Below the pieces are notes generated by a model. It made no database searches. It had not been told where the DNA came from and saw only the letters and a list, made by a program, of their open reading frames with translations. The translations under genes were made by a program, and so were the position numbers. Shown in pieces: positions 1-5,720 of a DNA stretch of 8,173 bases; position 1 is the first letter of the stretch; each line of letters begins with the position of its first letter. The stretch lies in assembly GCA_017420455.1 (NCBI GenBank), contig JAFOJB010000134.1, positions 1 to 8,173 of the forward strand. Reading direction: 5' to 3'. Origin of the DNA: Blautia sp. (GTDB taxonomy: Bacteria > Bacillota > Clostridia > Lachnospirales > Lachnospiraceae).

Positions 1-38
1 GTCTTTTCACGAGCGCACGTCTGGCGGCTTTATCGCGC

Positions 39-72
39 AAAAAAACCGCCCTCCTGTTCAGGGGAGGGCGGC
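39..72 (-). terminator. Rho-independent terminator after pilT
   Basis: Read on the minus strand, a perfect 9-bp GC-rich stem (CCGCCCTCC, bases 63-71, pairing with GGAGGGCGG, bases 46-54) with an 8-base loop is followed directly by seven T residues (45-39). It lies about 40 bases after the pilT stop codon (114-116). This is a textbook intrinsic terminator and marks the end of the minus-strand operon. The plus-strand reading has only a loose T-rich stretch some bases away, so any bidirectional action would be weak. Bases 1-38 beyond it hold no recognisable feature. Confidence 0.93.
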
Positions 73-113
73 TGCCTGATCTTTTATCTTTTTCACGTCT
101 GCATCCGGAATAT

Positions 114-1169
114 TCAGTTCAGACGGTTTTTGAGGGTTTCCGGACTGATGGCATAGAGAAGGGCGTTATCCTTCGTGATCATGCCTTCCTTGTACAGCTT
201 ATGAAGCTCCTGATCCATGGAGATCATTCCCTCTCTCGTCCCGCCGAAAATGGCATTTTCAATCTGATGGGTCTTTCCGTCCCGGATCATGTTCTGAATC
301 GCGGTATTCACGGTCATCACCTCAAATACCGCCCTCTGTCCGCCGGCAGTCAGGGGAATCAGCCTCTGGGAAACCACTGCCCGCAGTACAACAGAAAGCT
401 GCATACGGATCTGTGCCTGCTGTTCTGCCGGGAAGGTGTCCAGCACACGGTCTACCGTTTTCGCCGCTCCTGTGGTATGCAGAGAGGACAGTACCAGATG
501 CCCGGTCTCCGCCGCCGTAATGGCAGTCTGGATCGTTTCCAGATCCCGCATCTCACCAAGCATGATCACCTCCGGCGCCTGCCGGAGAGCAGCCCTGAGG
601 GCCCGCGCAAAGGAATGGGCGTCATTCGGCACCTCCCTCTGGCTGATCAGAGATCTTCTATGCTTATGCAGATATTCGATGGGATCCTCAATCGTAACAA
701 TGTGACCGTTCCGGTTATTGTTGATCCAGTCAATGATGCAGGCCATGGTTGTACTTTTTCCACTGCCCGCAGGCCCTGTTACCAGGATCATTCCATTCTT
801 GATCTTTCCAAGATCGATCACCGAATCCGGGATATTCAAAAGCTTCGGATCCGGCAGGTCAAAGGCGATCATACGGAGAGTAGCGGCCACTGTCCCTCTC
901 TGAAAGTATGTATTACAGCGGAAACGGCTGACACCCTTAAGAGGAAATGAAAAATCATCGTCCCCTTCCTTGTCCAGGATTCCTCTGTCCCTTTTGGCAT
1001 ACTCATAAGCCTGTCCGATCAGAACTTCAGAGTCTGCCGGCATCAGAATATCCTCCGAGATCGAAACGATCTCGCCCTTTACTTTACAGGAGACTTTTGC
1101 GCCTGGAATCACAAAAACATCCGACGCGCTCATCTCATATGCGCTTTTCAGAAACTCCCTAAGTTCCAT
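114..1169 (-). CDS. pilT: Type IV pilus retraction ATPase PilT
   Basis: A 351-residue cytoplasmic hexameric ATPase of the PilT branch of the secretion/pilus ATPase family, expected to power pilus depolymerisation. The N-terminal domain holds an ASD box (SASDVFV, residues 14-20). The C-terminal RecA-like domain has Walker A (GPAGSGKST, 132-140, Lys138), the Asp box (TIEDPIEY, from 159), Walker B with the catalytic Glu (VIMLGEMRD, 201-209, Glu206) and a His box (TGHLVLSSLHTT, His224 and His231). The stretch AIQNMIRDGKTHQ (290-302) matches the PilT-specific AIRNLIRE retraction motif, which separates it from PilB. Length is normal for PilT. It overlaps the preceding gene by 22 bases; GGAGG at 1174-1178 stands only 4 bases before the ATG, a tight but strong site. 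It is the last gene before the terminator. No PilB partner is present in the window. Confidence 0.95.
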   Translation of the reverse strand: MELREFLKSAYEMSASDVFVIPGAKVSCKVKGEIVSISEDILMPADSEVLIGQAYEYAKRDRGILDKEGDDDFSFPLKGVSRFRCNTYFQRGTVAATLRMIAFDLPDPKLLNIPDSVIDLGKIKNGMILVTGPAGSGKSTTMACIIDWINNNRNGHIVTIEDPIEYLHKHRRSLISQREVPNDAHSFARALRAALRQAPEVIMLGEMRDLETIQTAITAAETGHLVLSSLHTTGAAKTVDRVLDTFPAEQQAQIRMQLSVVLRAVVSQRLIPLTAGGQRAVFEVMTVNTAIQNMIRDGKTHQIENAIFGGTREGMISMDQELHKLYKEGMITKDNALLYAISPETLKNRLN

Positions 1170-1594
1170 GACTCCTCCGTTTTAATGCTCATCCGATGGT
1201 TTATCCATGTAAGTCGGGGGACTCCTTTGTAATTCAGAAGCACCTGACATTCCAGACAACGATATTCATCCATCTCTGTCCATGAAATGGTCTGCTCCTC
1301 CAGGGTCATTCCCGACGGAAGGTTTGACGCCACTTTTTCCAGATACTCCTTTTCATCTGCCGCTTCGGATTCCGCTCTTTTTACCAGCGCATCCAGCTCT
1401 GACAGGGAAATCTGCGCTCTGGCGTTTAACTCATAGACCGCTTCTATCACATCGGAGCTCCGCTCGCTCAGATGGATATCATTCTGGGAGTTTACAAGCG
1501 ATAACAGACCAAGGACGCTCATACAGAGAATCACTACGATCAGGATGATGGATGCCGCGCCTGGTCCAAAAGATATTTTGCTTGTCTTCTGCAT
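1148..1594 (-). CDS. Small single-TM pilus-cluster protein
   Basis: A 148-residue protein of unknown function, probably surface-exposed and part of the pilus apparatus. It begins with a short basic segment (MQKTSKISFGPG) and one hydrophobic segment (about residues 13-34), the layout of a type IV pilin-like protein. The Glu at position +5 of the mature chain, typical of pilins, is missing. The hydrophobic helix runs into a charged, probably coiled-coil region (about 40-88, rich in Glu/Ala/Leu), then a small C-terminal domain with a CLEC (CxxC) motif at residues 113-116. An in-frame GTG-type or ATG start 21 bases earlier (1615) has no ribosome binding site; ATG at 1594 has AGGGGGG (1602-1608) with a 7-base spacer and follows the previous stop by 2 bases, so I chose it. 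Similar proteins occur in pilus clusters of Lachnospiraceae from memory; no named family can be given with certainty. Confidence 0.8.
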   Translation of the reverse strand: MQKTSKISFGPGAASIILIVVILCMSVLGLLSLVNSQNDIHLSERSSDVIEAVYELNARAQISLSELDALVKRAESEAADEKEYLEKVASNLPSGMTLEEQTISWTEMDEYRCLECQVLLNYKGVPRLTWINHRMSIKTEESWNLGSF

Positions 1595-1596
1595 CC

Positions 1597-2016
1597 CTAC
1601 ACCCCCCTGTACCATACGCAGGGAAGAGAAAACAACATCTCTGCCTCCTGCCTGTCCTTTTCCAGATCTCTTAAATTATAGAAGGCTTTAATCTCACCCC
1701 GCCAGAGTGTTCCAGCCTCGGCAGGTACATTTTCCATGGTGGCCATAAGGCTGTAACTCTGCAGGTCCTGCACCCACACACCATGAGAATTCAAAAAGCC
1801 CATTTCCTGCAGATTCTTCAGGGGATCCTCTGTATTGTAAATACTTTCTATCACATTCTGTGCCTGTGCCAGGGCTTTCGTCTCAACCTCTGCTTTTACT
1901 GTAAGATTTCTGGATTTCGCAAAAACCTGTACCAGCACTGTCAGAGAGAGCATAAAAAAGAATACCCCGATGAGAATTTCCACCAGCATCAGGTCCGATC
2001 GATTTCTCTTTCTCAT
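1597..2016 (-). CDS. Pilin-like (pseudopilin) protein
   Basis: A 139-residue protein with a type IV pilin-like N-terminus: basic leader MRKRNRSD, then LMLVEILIGVFFF and a hydrophobic helix to about residue 30. Glu13 sits where pilins have their conserved Glu+5, but the residue before the expected cleavage site is Asp8 rather than Gly/Ala/Ser, so standard prepilin peptidase cleavage is doubtful. The following stretch ALAQAQNVIESIY resembles the amphipathic alpha1 continuation of GspI/minor-pilin proteins. One Cys near the C-terminus (LPCVWY). The ATG at 2016 overlaps the stop of the preceding gene as ATGA and has GGAG at 2025-2028 with an 8-base spacer; a longer reading from 2064 would add 16 residues that overlap the upstream gene and spoil the pilin layout. 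Likely a minor pilin or priming subunit; the exact role is inference. Confidence 0.82.
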   Translation of the reverse strand: MRKRNRSDLMLVEILIGVFFFMLSLTVLVQVFAKSRNLTVKAEVETKALAQAQNVIESIYNTEDPLKNLQEMGFLNSHGVWVQDLQSYSLMATMENVPAEAGTLWRGEIKAFYNLRDLEKDRQEAEMLFSLPCVWYRGV

Positions 2017-2537
2017 GTTTCTTTCTCCATCCTGGCGGTTTGCTGCGGCCCCTGGCTCCCGCATCGAAGCGTTGTTATTACCGTAACATCCTTGCCCGAT
2101 TCATCTACCATATCTACTGTCAGAACTCCATTTTCCAGCTTAGGGGAGAATTCCTTTACAGGAAGGATCTTTGTCCCGTTTATTGGACTGAATGGACGAT
2201 CGACCATCGTAAACTGTTCATAGAGACTATCTTCATAGGCATACAGCCAGGTAACATATTTGATATCCCCAATTGTTTCATGCAGGGCAATGGTTTCAAC
2301 ACCGTCATATTCCTCAATGGCGACAGCATCCATGGCATCCTCCGCCCGGATCATGCTTCGTACATAAGAGGACAATACCCGGCTTTCGTTATTCATTTCG
2401 GAATGGTTTACCGTGCCTTTGTACATCTGTGCCCCGAAGAGGACAAGAAGCGTAGACATCAGCGCAAACACTCCCAACAGTACGAACACAAAAGCACCCT
2501 GCATTCCATGCTGCTGTGCAGCTCTTCTTTTTTTCAT
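2013..2537 (-). CDS. DUF4860-like pilus-cluster protein
   Basis: A 174-residue protein with a basic N-terminus, a pilin-like QG-AFVFVLL junction (residues 13-21) and one hydrophobic segment (about 15-37), followed by an extracytoplasmic domain rich in beta-type sequence (for example AVAIEEYDGVETIAL and NGVLTVDMVDESG). The overall pattern, including the paired phrases around YAYEDSLYEQFT and a final VxVDESG-type strand, resembles the DUF4860 family of Clostridia; I recall this by pattern and it needs a profile search. Gly14 could serve as a prepilin -1 residue but the +5 Glu is replaced by Val. It starts in an ATGA overlap with the preceding gene and ends in an ATGA overlap with the next, which indicates translational coupling and equal output. 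The Shine-Dalgarno-like stretch before its ATG is a G-run (GGGGCGGGGG). Function unknown; a pilus minor component is likely. Confidence 0.78.
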   Translation of the reverse strand: MKKRRAAQQHGMQGAFVFVLLGVFALMSTLLVLFGAQMYKGTVNHSEMNNESRVLSSYVRSMIRAEDAMDAVAIEEYDGVETIALHETIGDIKYVTWLYAYEDSLYEQFTMVDRPFSPINGTKILPVKEFSPKLENGVLTVDMVDESGKDVTVITTLRCGSQGPQQTARMEKET

Positions 2538-2842
2538 GATGCCCCCGCCCCTATCTCAACTACAAAAATTTCCGGGAACAGATTCGACGCAAAGGCATTG
2601 TAGGATACCAGATACCTGTTCTGGTCATAGGTCAGACCATAATTCTCTCTCAGGTAATCCAGCTGAAGTGGATAGGCTCCCTCCACGGCATAGCAGGTAA
2701 GAGCAGCGTTCTTCACCGCCTCCTGAACCATCTGGGTCTGAACGTCATGCTCCTTTTCTTCTACACCTCCGATAACCTTCCACATTCCCACAAACAATAC
2801 GACCGTCAACAGGATCACCACGATCTCTTTTCGGTTCAGCAT
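2534..2842 (-). CDS. Small membrane-anchored pilus-cluster protein
   Basis: A 102-residue protein with a short N-terminus (MLNRKE), one hydrophobic segment (about residues 6-25) and a small soluble domain. The central part, AVKNAALTCYAVEGAYPLQL followed by a YLRENYGL phrase, has the look of a small pilin-fold domain: in many pilins and pseudopilins an A...CY..EG.YP segment follows the alpha1 helix. No Gly-Phe cleavage site and no clear Glu+5 are present; Glu6 lies right at the membrane border. AAGGAGG at 2853-2859 with a 10-base spacer supports this start. It begins 34 bases after the pilC-type gene and ends in an ATGA overlap with the next gene. Its placement directly after the platform protein is where a major or core pilin often lies, but that role is inference. 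No named family recognised. Confidence 0.8.
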   Translation of the reverse strand: MLNRKEIVVILLTVVLFVGMWKVIGGVEEKEHDVQTQMVQEAVKNAALTCYAVEGAYPLQLDYLRENYGLTYDQNRYLVSYNAFASNLFPEIFVVEIGAGAS

Positions 2843-2876
2843 CTATTTCCCGCCTCCTTACATTGTATCCTTTGCG

Positions 2877-3929
2877 TTAAAAAGCGTTGGAAAGAATACC
2901 GATCATCGGGAACATTACGGAAAGAAGGATCGCACCGATTACGATCGAAAGGAGAGCGATGAGGGTCGGCTCTATAATCGCCACCAGCTGGGCGATTCCT
3001 TCTTCTACCTGTTCCTCATACATGGACGCGATCTTGCCCATTACCTTCTCTTCTCTTCCTGTCGCAGTTCCAATGCGGATCATCCGTTCATCCAGGCCGC
3101 TGAAGATCTTCGCAGAAGAAATGGCGTCCGCCAGTCCCTCTCCATCCTCCAGCTTCTTGTGGATCTCTTTCACCCTTTCCGTCATAACCTGGTCGGAAAG
3201 GACCGAAGGAAGAATCCGGAAAGCCTCCAGCGTCGGAAAACCGCTGGAAAGCATAATAGAAAGAACACTGGCAACCCTGGACGCGTTCAGCTTCCAGTCC
3301 AGCTTTCTGATTGGCGGAAACATTTTTCTGAGAAATTCCAGAATATTTTCTCTCTTAGATCCCTGGAGCATGATCACACCCGCCAGCACCAGAAGGACCA
3401 CGATCCCGACGACTACCAGGATCACCCATCCAACAACGGACCCTGCGTTTATCAGAGCCTTTCCTGTAGCATTCAGATCCATGCCCATACTGTTCAGAAC
3501 ACGCTGAAATACAGGCAGCACCTTCCATACCATGATCAATACGATCAGCACCAGCATGACGCCAAGCACAAGAGGATAGGTTACTGCATTTACGATCGCG
3601 GAACGGATCCTGCTTTCTCTTTCATAATAATCCGAGAGTCCCGTCATCACATATTCCAGCTGACCGGTCTGTTCTCCGATGCCTGTGAGCTCCGTCATGT
3701 AAACCGGCCAGCTGTCATCCTTTTTCAGTGCTTCATACAGCGATCCGGTTTCATTCAGTTCTTTATACACAGACTGATACAGATCCGCATACGGACTGTC
3801 CTTGGAACTTTGCGCTACTGTCTCCATCCCGTCATATAACGGGATTCCTGATTCCAGGATCAGATCAACCTGACCGCAGAAACTGGAAACTTCTGCGGAA
3901 TCAACTTTCTGTTTCTTATTGCGGGCCAT
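2877..3929 (-). CDS. pilC: Type IV pilus / type II secretion platform protein (PilC/GspF family)
   Basis: A 350-residue polytopic membrane protein, the platform on which the pilus ATPases act to add or remove pilin subunits. It contains two T2SSF domains. The first (about residues 15-138) includes LILESGIPLYDGME and the conserved GEQTGQLEYVM; the second (about 215-340) includes VLSIMLSSGFPTLEAF and IGTATGREEKVM. Three hydrophobic segments follow the family pattern, at about 118-138, 161-187 and 317-342. Length is slightly short of the usual ~400 because the N-terminal extension of Gram-negative PilC is missing. ATG at 3929 has a strong AAGGGAGGG (3936-3944) 6 bases upstream. An in-frame ATG at 3962 has no such site, so the shorter form is preferred. 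It follows the transglutaminase-like gene by 39 bases. The gene symbol is used for the family; gspF would be an equal name. Confidence 0.94.
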   Translation of the reverse strand: MARNKKQKVDSAEVSSFCGQVDLILESGIPLYDGMETVAQSSKDSPYADLYQSVYKELNETGSLYEALKKDDSWPVYMTELTGIGEQTGQLEYVMTGLSDYYERESRIRSAIVNAVTYPLVLGVMLVLIVLIMVWKVLPVFQRVLNSMGMDLNATGKALINAGSVVGWVILVVVGIVVLLVLAGVIMLQGSKRENILEFLRKMFPPIRKLDWKLNASRVASVLSIMLSSGFPTLEAFRILPSVLSDQVMTERVKEIHKKLEDGEGLADAISSAKIFSGLDERMIRIGTATGREEKVMGKIASMYEEQVEEGIAQLVAIIEPTLIALLSIVIGAILLSVMFPMIGILSNAF

Positions 3930-3935
3930 AGAAGT

Positions 3936-3944
3936 CCCTCCCTT
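3936..3944 (-). promoter_or_regulatory. Ribosome binding site that sets the pilC start
   Basis: AAGGGAGGG on the minus strand, 6 bases before the ATG at 3929. The earlier in-frame ATG at 3962 has only an A/T-rich sequence without purine-rich SD upstream, so this site decides the shorter N-terminus (MARNKKQK). Confidence 0.8.
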
Positions 3945-3968
3945 AAAAAATCTTCTTTCCATCGATTT

Positions 3969-4814
3969 CTAATAAAACCGTTCCGTTGTATAACTGCTTG
4001 CCTGTAGTGCATTGACAGCAACTGTCGGGTCAAAGAATCTTTCTTCTCCGTTTACAACAGAAACTGTCCAGGCATGATAATATCCATCTGCATACCCGAT
4101 CATCAGTTTAGACGGGATTCCCTGTACACGAAGCATACTGATCATGACTGCTGAAAGGTCCTGACAGATCCCCGAACGATTCTGATAACAGGAATCCACC
4201 TCCGGAAGCGCTCCCGGGGAAATGCTTACGGCTCTGATAAAATCATACGTAAACTCTGAGGAGATAAAGCTGCAGACCTTATCAAAAATATCCTGCTGCG
4301 ACATACCGGCAGTCAGTTCATCGGATTTCAGCACAGAAGGCGATTCCCGTGTGTAATCCACATACTGATTTGCCACAAGGAACGCCGCGTTTTCATTTTC
4401 AAGATACACTGTCAGATCTGCCCTTCCGACGCCGGCATATTTTGATCCTCCCGCATTTTCAAACAGATTGAAAACATACGTCCCGGATCCCAGCTGAAGT
4501 GGTACCACTATATATCCGCCGCCCGGGTTCAGATCATACAGAAGCTGCATGCCATTGAAAACTACCTGCAGCTTCATTGCGTTTCCGGTAGGAACTGCCG
4601 GGCAGACCATCACATATCCCTGCATCGCGTGACTGTAATCCAGAACCAGGTTCCCATCCGTAAGGACTGCTTCCCCGGAAGCCTCCGGCCATACCGCATC
4701 GGAAGAAGCGGCCTGTGTGAAGCAGTAGCAGATAATGCACAGAACAAACAGAATCAGCGGTTTTATCGTACTCTTCCGCAGATCTCTACGATATTTCCGC
4801 CTGCATATGTCCAT
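3969..4814 (-). CDS. Secreted or membrane-tethered transglutaminase-like protein
   Basis: A 281-residue protein of the transglutaminase-like (papain-fold) superfamily. A basic N-terminus and one hydrophobic segment (about residues 18-35) act as signal peptide or anchor, so the enzyme domain faces outward. A beta-rich N-terminal region (about 45-145) precedes the core domain. The catalytic triad is visible: Cys217 in RSGICQDLSA, His247 in GYYHAW, Asp262 in RFFDPT, with the typical spacing and the usual helix after the Cys. Family members crosslink proteins, hydrolyse amides or cleave peptides, so the reaction here cannot be told. Being in a pilus/sortase operon it may crosslink or process a surface subunit (inference). 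ATG at 4814 has GGAGG with a 7-base spacer; TTG at 4820 would lie 1 base from that site. It starts 66 bases after the previous stop, the widest gap in the operon; that gap shows no clear terminator or promoter. Confidence 0.88.
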   Translation of the reverse strand: MDICRRKYRRDLRKSTIKPLILFVLCIICYCFTQAASSDAVWPEASGEAVLTDGNLVLDYSHAMQGYVMVCPAVPTGNAMKLQVVFNGMQLLYDLNPGGGYIVVPLQLGSGTYVFNLFENAGGSKYAGVGRADLTVYLENENAAFLVANQYVDYTRESPSVLKSDELTAGMSQQDIFDKVCSFISSEFTYDFIRAVSISPGALPEVDSCYQNRSGICQDLSAVMISMLRVQGIPSKLMIGYADGYYHAWTVSVVNGEERFFDPTVAVNALQASSYTTERFY

Positions 4815-4821
4815 ATACAAT

Positions 4822-4826
4822 CCTCC
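4822..4826 (-). promoter_or_regulatory. Ribosome binding site that sets the transglutaminase-like start
   Basis: GGAGG on the minus strand, 7 bases before the ATG at 4814. This rules out the in-frame TTG at 4820, which would be one base from the site, and fixes the N-terminus as MDICRRKY. Confidence 0.8.
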
Positions 4827-4880
4827 AAATTTCTACAATTAAAAGACCGGTAAAATGATCTGTTCTTTTCAGGTGGAGCC

Positions 4881-5720
4881 TTACCTGTTGACTGCCAGCA
4901 GATCCAGCACATCGCCTGCATCATTCAGGAACACAAGGCCCCAGCTCAGCTCGTCACCGATGATCGTTCCGGCCACTTCGCCGGATTCTTTATATTCCAT
5001 TGTCGGGAACTGTACAGACCCGTTCTCGCTGTAAAGAACAGCCGTGACAGCAGGTCCGCCAAGGAGCAGGTCAAAGACCACTTTATCGCCTTTAACAGGA
5101 GCTGTGGTGATCTCGCCATTCAGGGTATCCTCTTCTGCGGTTCCCTCTGCAGCTTCCTCCCCTGTTCCTTTCAGGTAACGGAGAGCGTTCACGCCGAAAT
5201 CTCCTGTCAGAACAGGTACCCAGGCATCGTTCCCGGAGATGGCCAGACTCAGCACCTGTCCGCCGGAAGCGGTAAAGCACCCTTCGTCCATATGCACATA
5301 GTAGCTTTTTCCAATGGTCATGGATACCGGCAGATGCAGGCTGACACAGGTTCCGCCGCCCCACATGAGGCCCTCCAGCTCCACTTCCTCCAAAGGCCGG
5401 ATCTCCACTGCCGTTTCATCCGTAAAGTCTGCCTTGAAAACCTCTCCGTCCTCATCGAATAAGGTGATACTTCCCTCACCTCTCTCAATATCCTCCCGCG
5501 GAAGATACATCTCGATCACATCGCAGAAATGCTGGGCAGGCATTTTAGCCCGTGGAAACAGCATTGTGTATCCCATCGTCTGATTCAGATCCACCGCAGG
5601 TACTCCCGAGTAGGGCTGTGCCGCGCTCAGGCCCTCCTTCCACTCTGCTGCATGGACCGGCATTACCGGCATAACTCCCAGTAAAGCAGCACAGGCAAAT
5701 GCAATTATCCGTTTCATCAT
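4881..5720 (-). CDS. Secreted protein of unknown function
   Basis: A 279-residue exported protein that I do not recognise. A clear signal peptide (MMKRIIAFACAALLGV, then VMPVHA) ends in a VHA/A signal peptidase I site near residue 24. The mature part has two lobes: residues 25-185, beta-rich with three Cys (about 66, 125, 148), and residues 203-279, joined by an acidic Glu/Ala/Thr/Gly linker (about 187-202). There is no C-terminal anchor, LPXTG-like signal, or lipobox, so the product is probably released or held by protein contacts. The ATG at 5720 overlaps the sortase stop as ATGA and has AAGGAG (5731-5736) upstream with a 10-base spacer; a start at 5753 would put a charged 11-residue extension before the signal peptide and lie deep in the sortase gene. 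Position between sortase and transglutaminase-like genes points to a role in the same surface structure. Confidence 0.85.
   Translation of the reverse strand: MMKRIIAFACAALLGVMPVMPVHAAEWKEGLSAAQPYSGVPAVDLNQTMGYTMLFPRAKMPAQHFCDVIEMYLPREDIERGEGSITLFDEDGEVFKADFTDETAVEIRPLEEVELEGLMWGGGTCVSLHLPVSMTIGKSYYVHMDEGCFTASGGQVLSLAISGNDAWVPVLTGDFGVNALRYLKGTGEEAAEGTAEEDTLNGEITTAPVKGDKVVFDLLLGGPAVTAVLYSENGSVQFPTMEYKESGEVAGTIIGDELSWGLVFLNDAGDVLDLLAVNR

Noticed and set aside
201..950. Long plus-strand open frame (249 codons) opposite pilT
   Set aside because: Shadow of pilT: the opposite strand encodes all ATPase motifs, and the plus-strand translation has low-complexity, His/Arg-rich composition with no domain.
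2040..3839. Plus-strand open frames (for example 2040-2603, 2887-3507 and 3159-3839)
   Set aside because: They lie opposite tightly coupled minus-strand genes with clear ribosome binding sites and give His/Ser/Arg-rich products with no recognisable features.
114..3929. Tad pilus or competence pseudopilus cluster
   Set aside because: The ATPase has PilT-specific motifs rather than CpaF ones, and PilC is a two-domain T2SSF protein rather than a TadB/TadC pair. Com pseudopilus loci normally hold comGA and a ComGC with a canonical site, neither of which is present.
3960..3962. ATG at 3962 as start of the PilC-type protein
   Set aside because: No purine-rich site upstream; the ATG at 3929 has AAGGGAGGG at 6 bases.
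4818..4820. TTG at 4820 as start of the transglutaminase-like protein
   Set aside because: It would be 1 base from the GGAGG, while ATG at 4814 has a 7-base spacer.
4815..4880. Internal promoter or terminator in the widest gap of the operon
   Set aside because: Only weak pairings (CAGGT/ACCTG around the stop, AAAAGA/TCTTTT) are present, with no T tract and no convincing -35/-10 pair.
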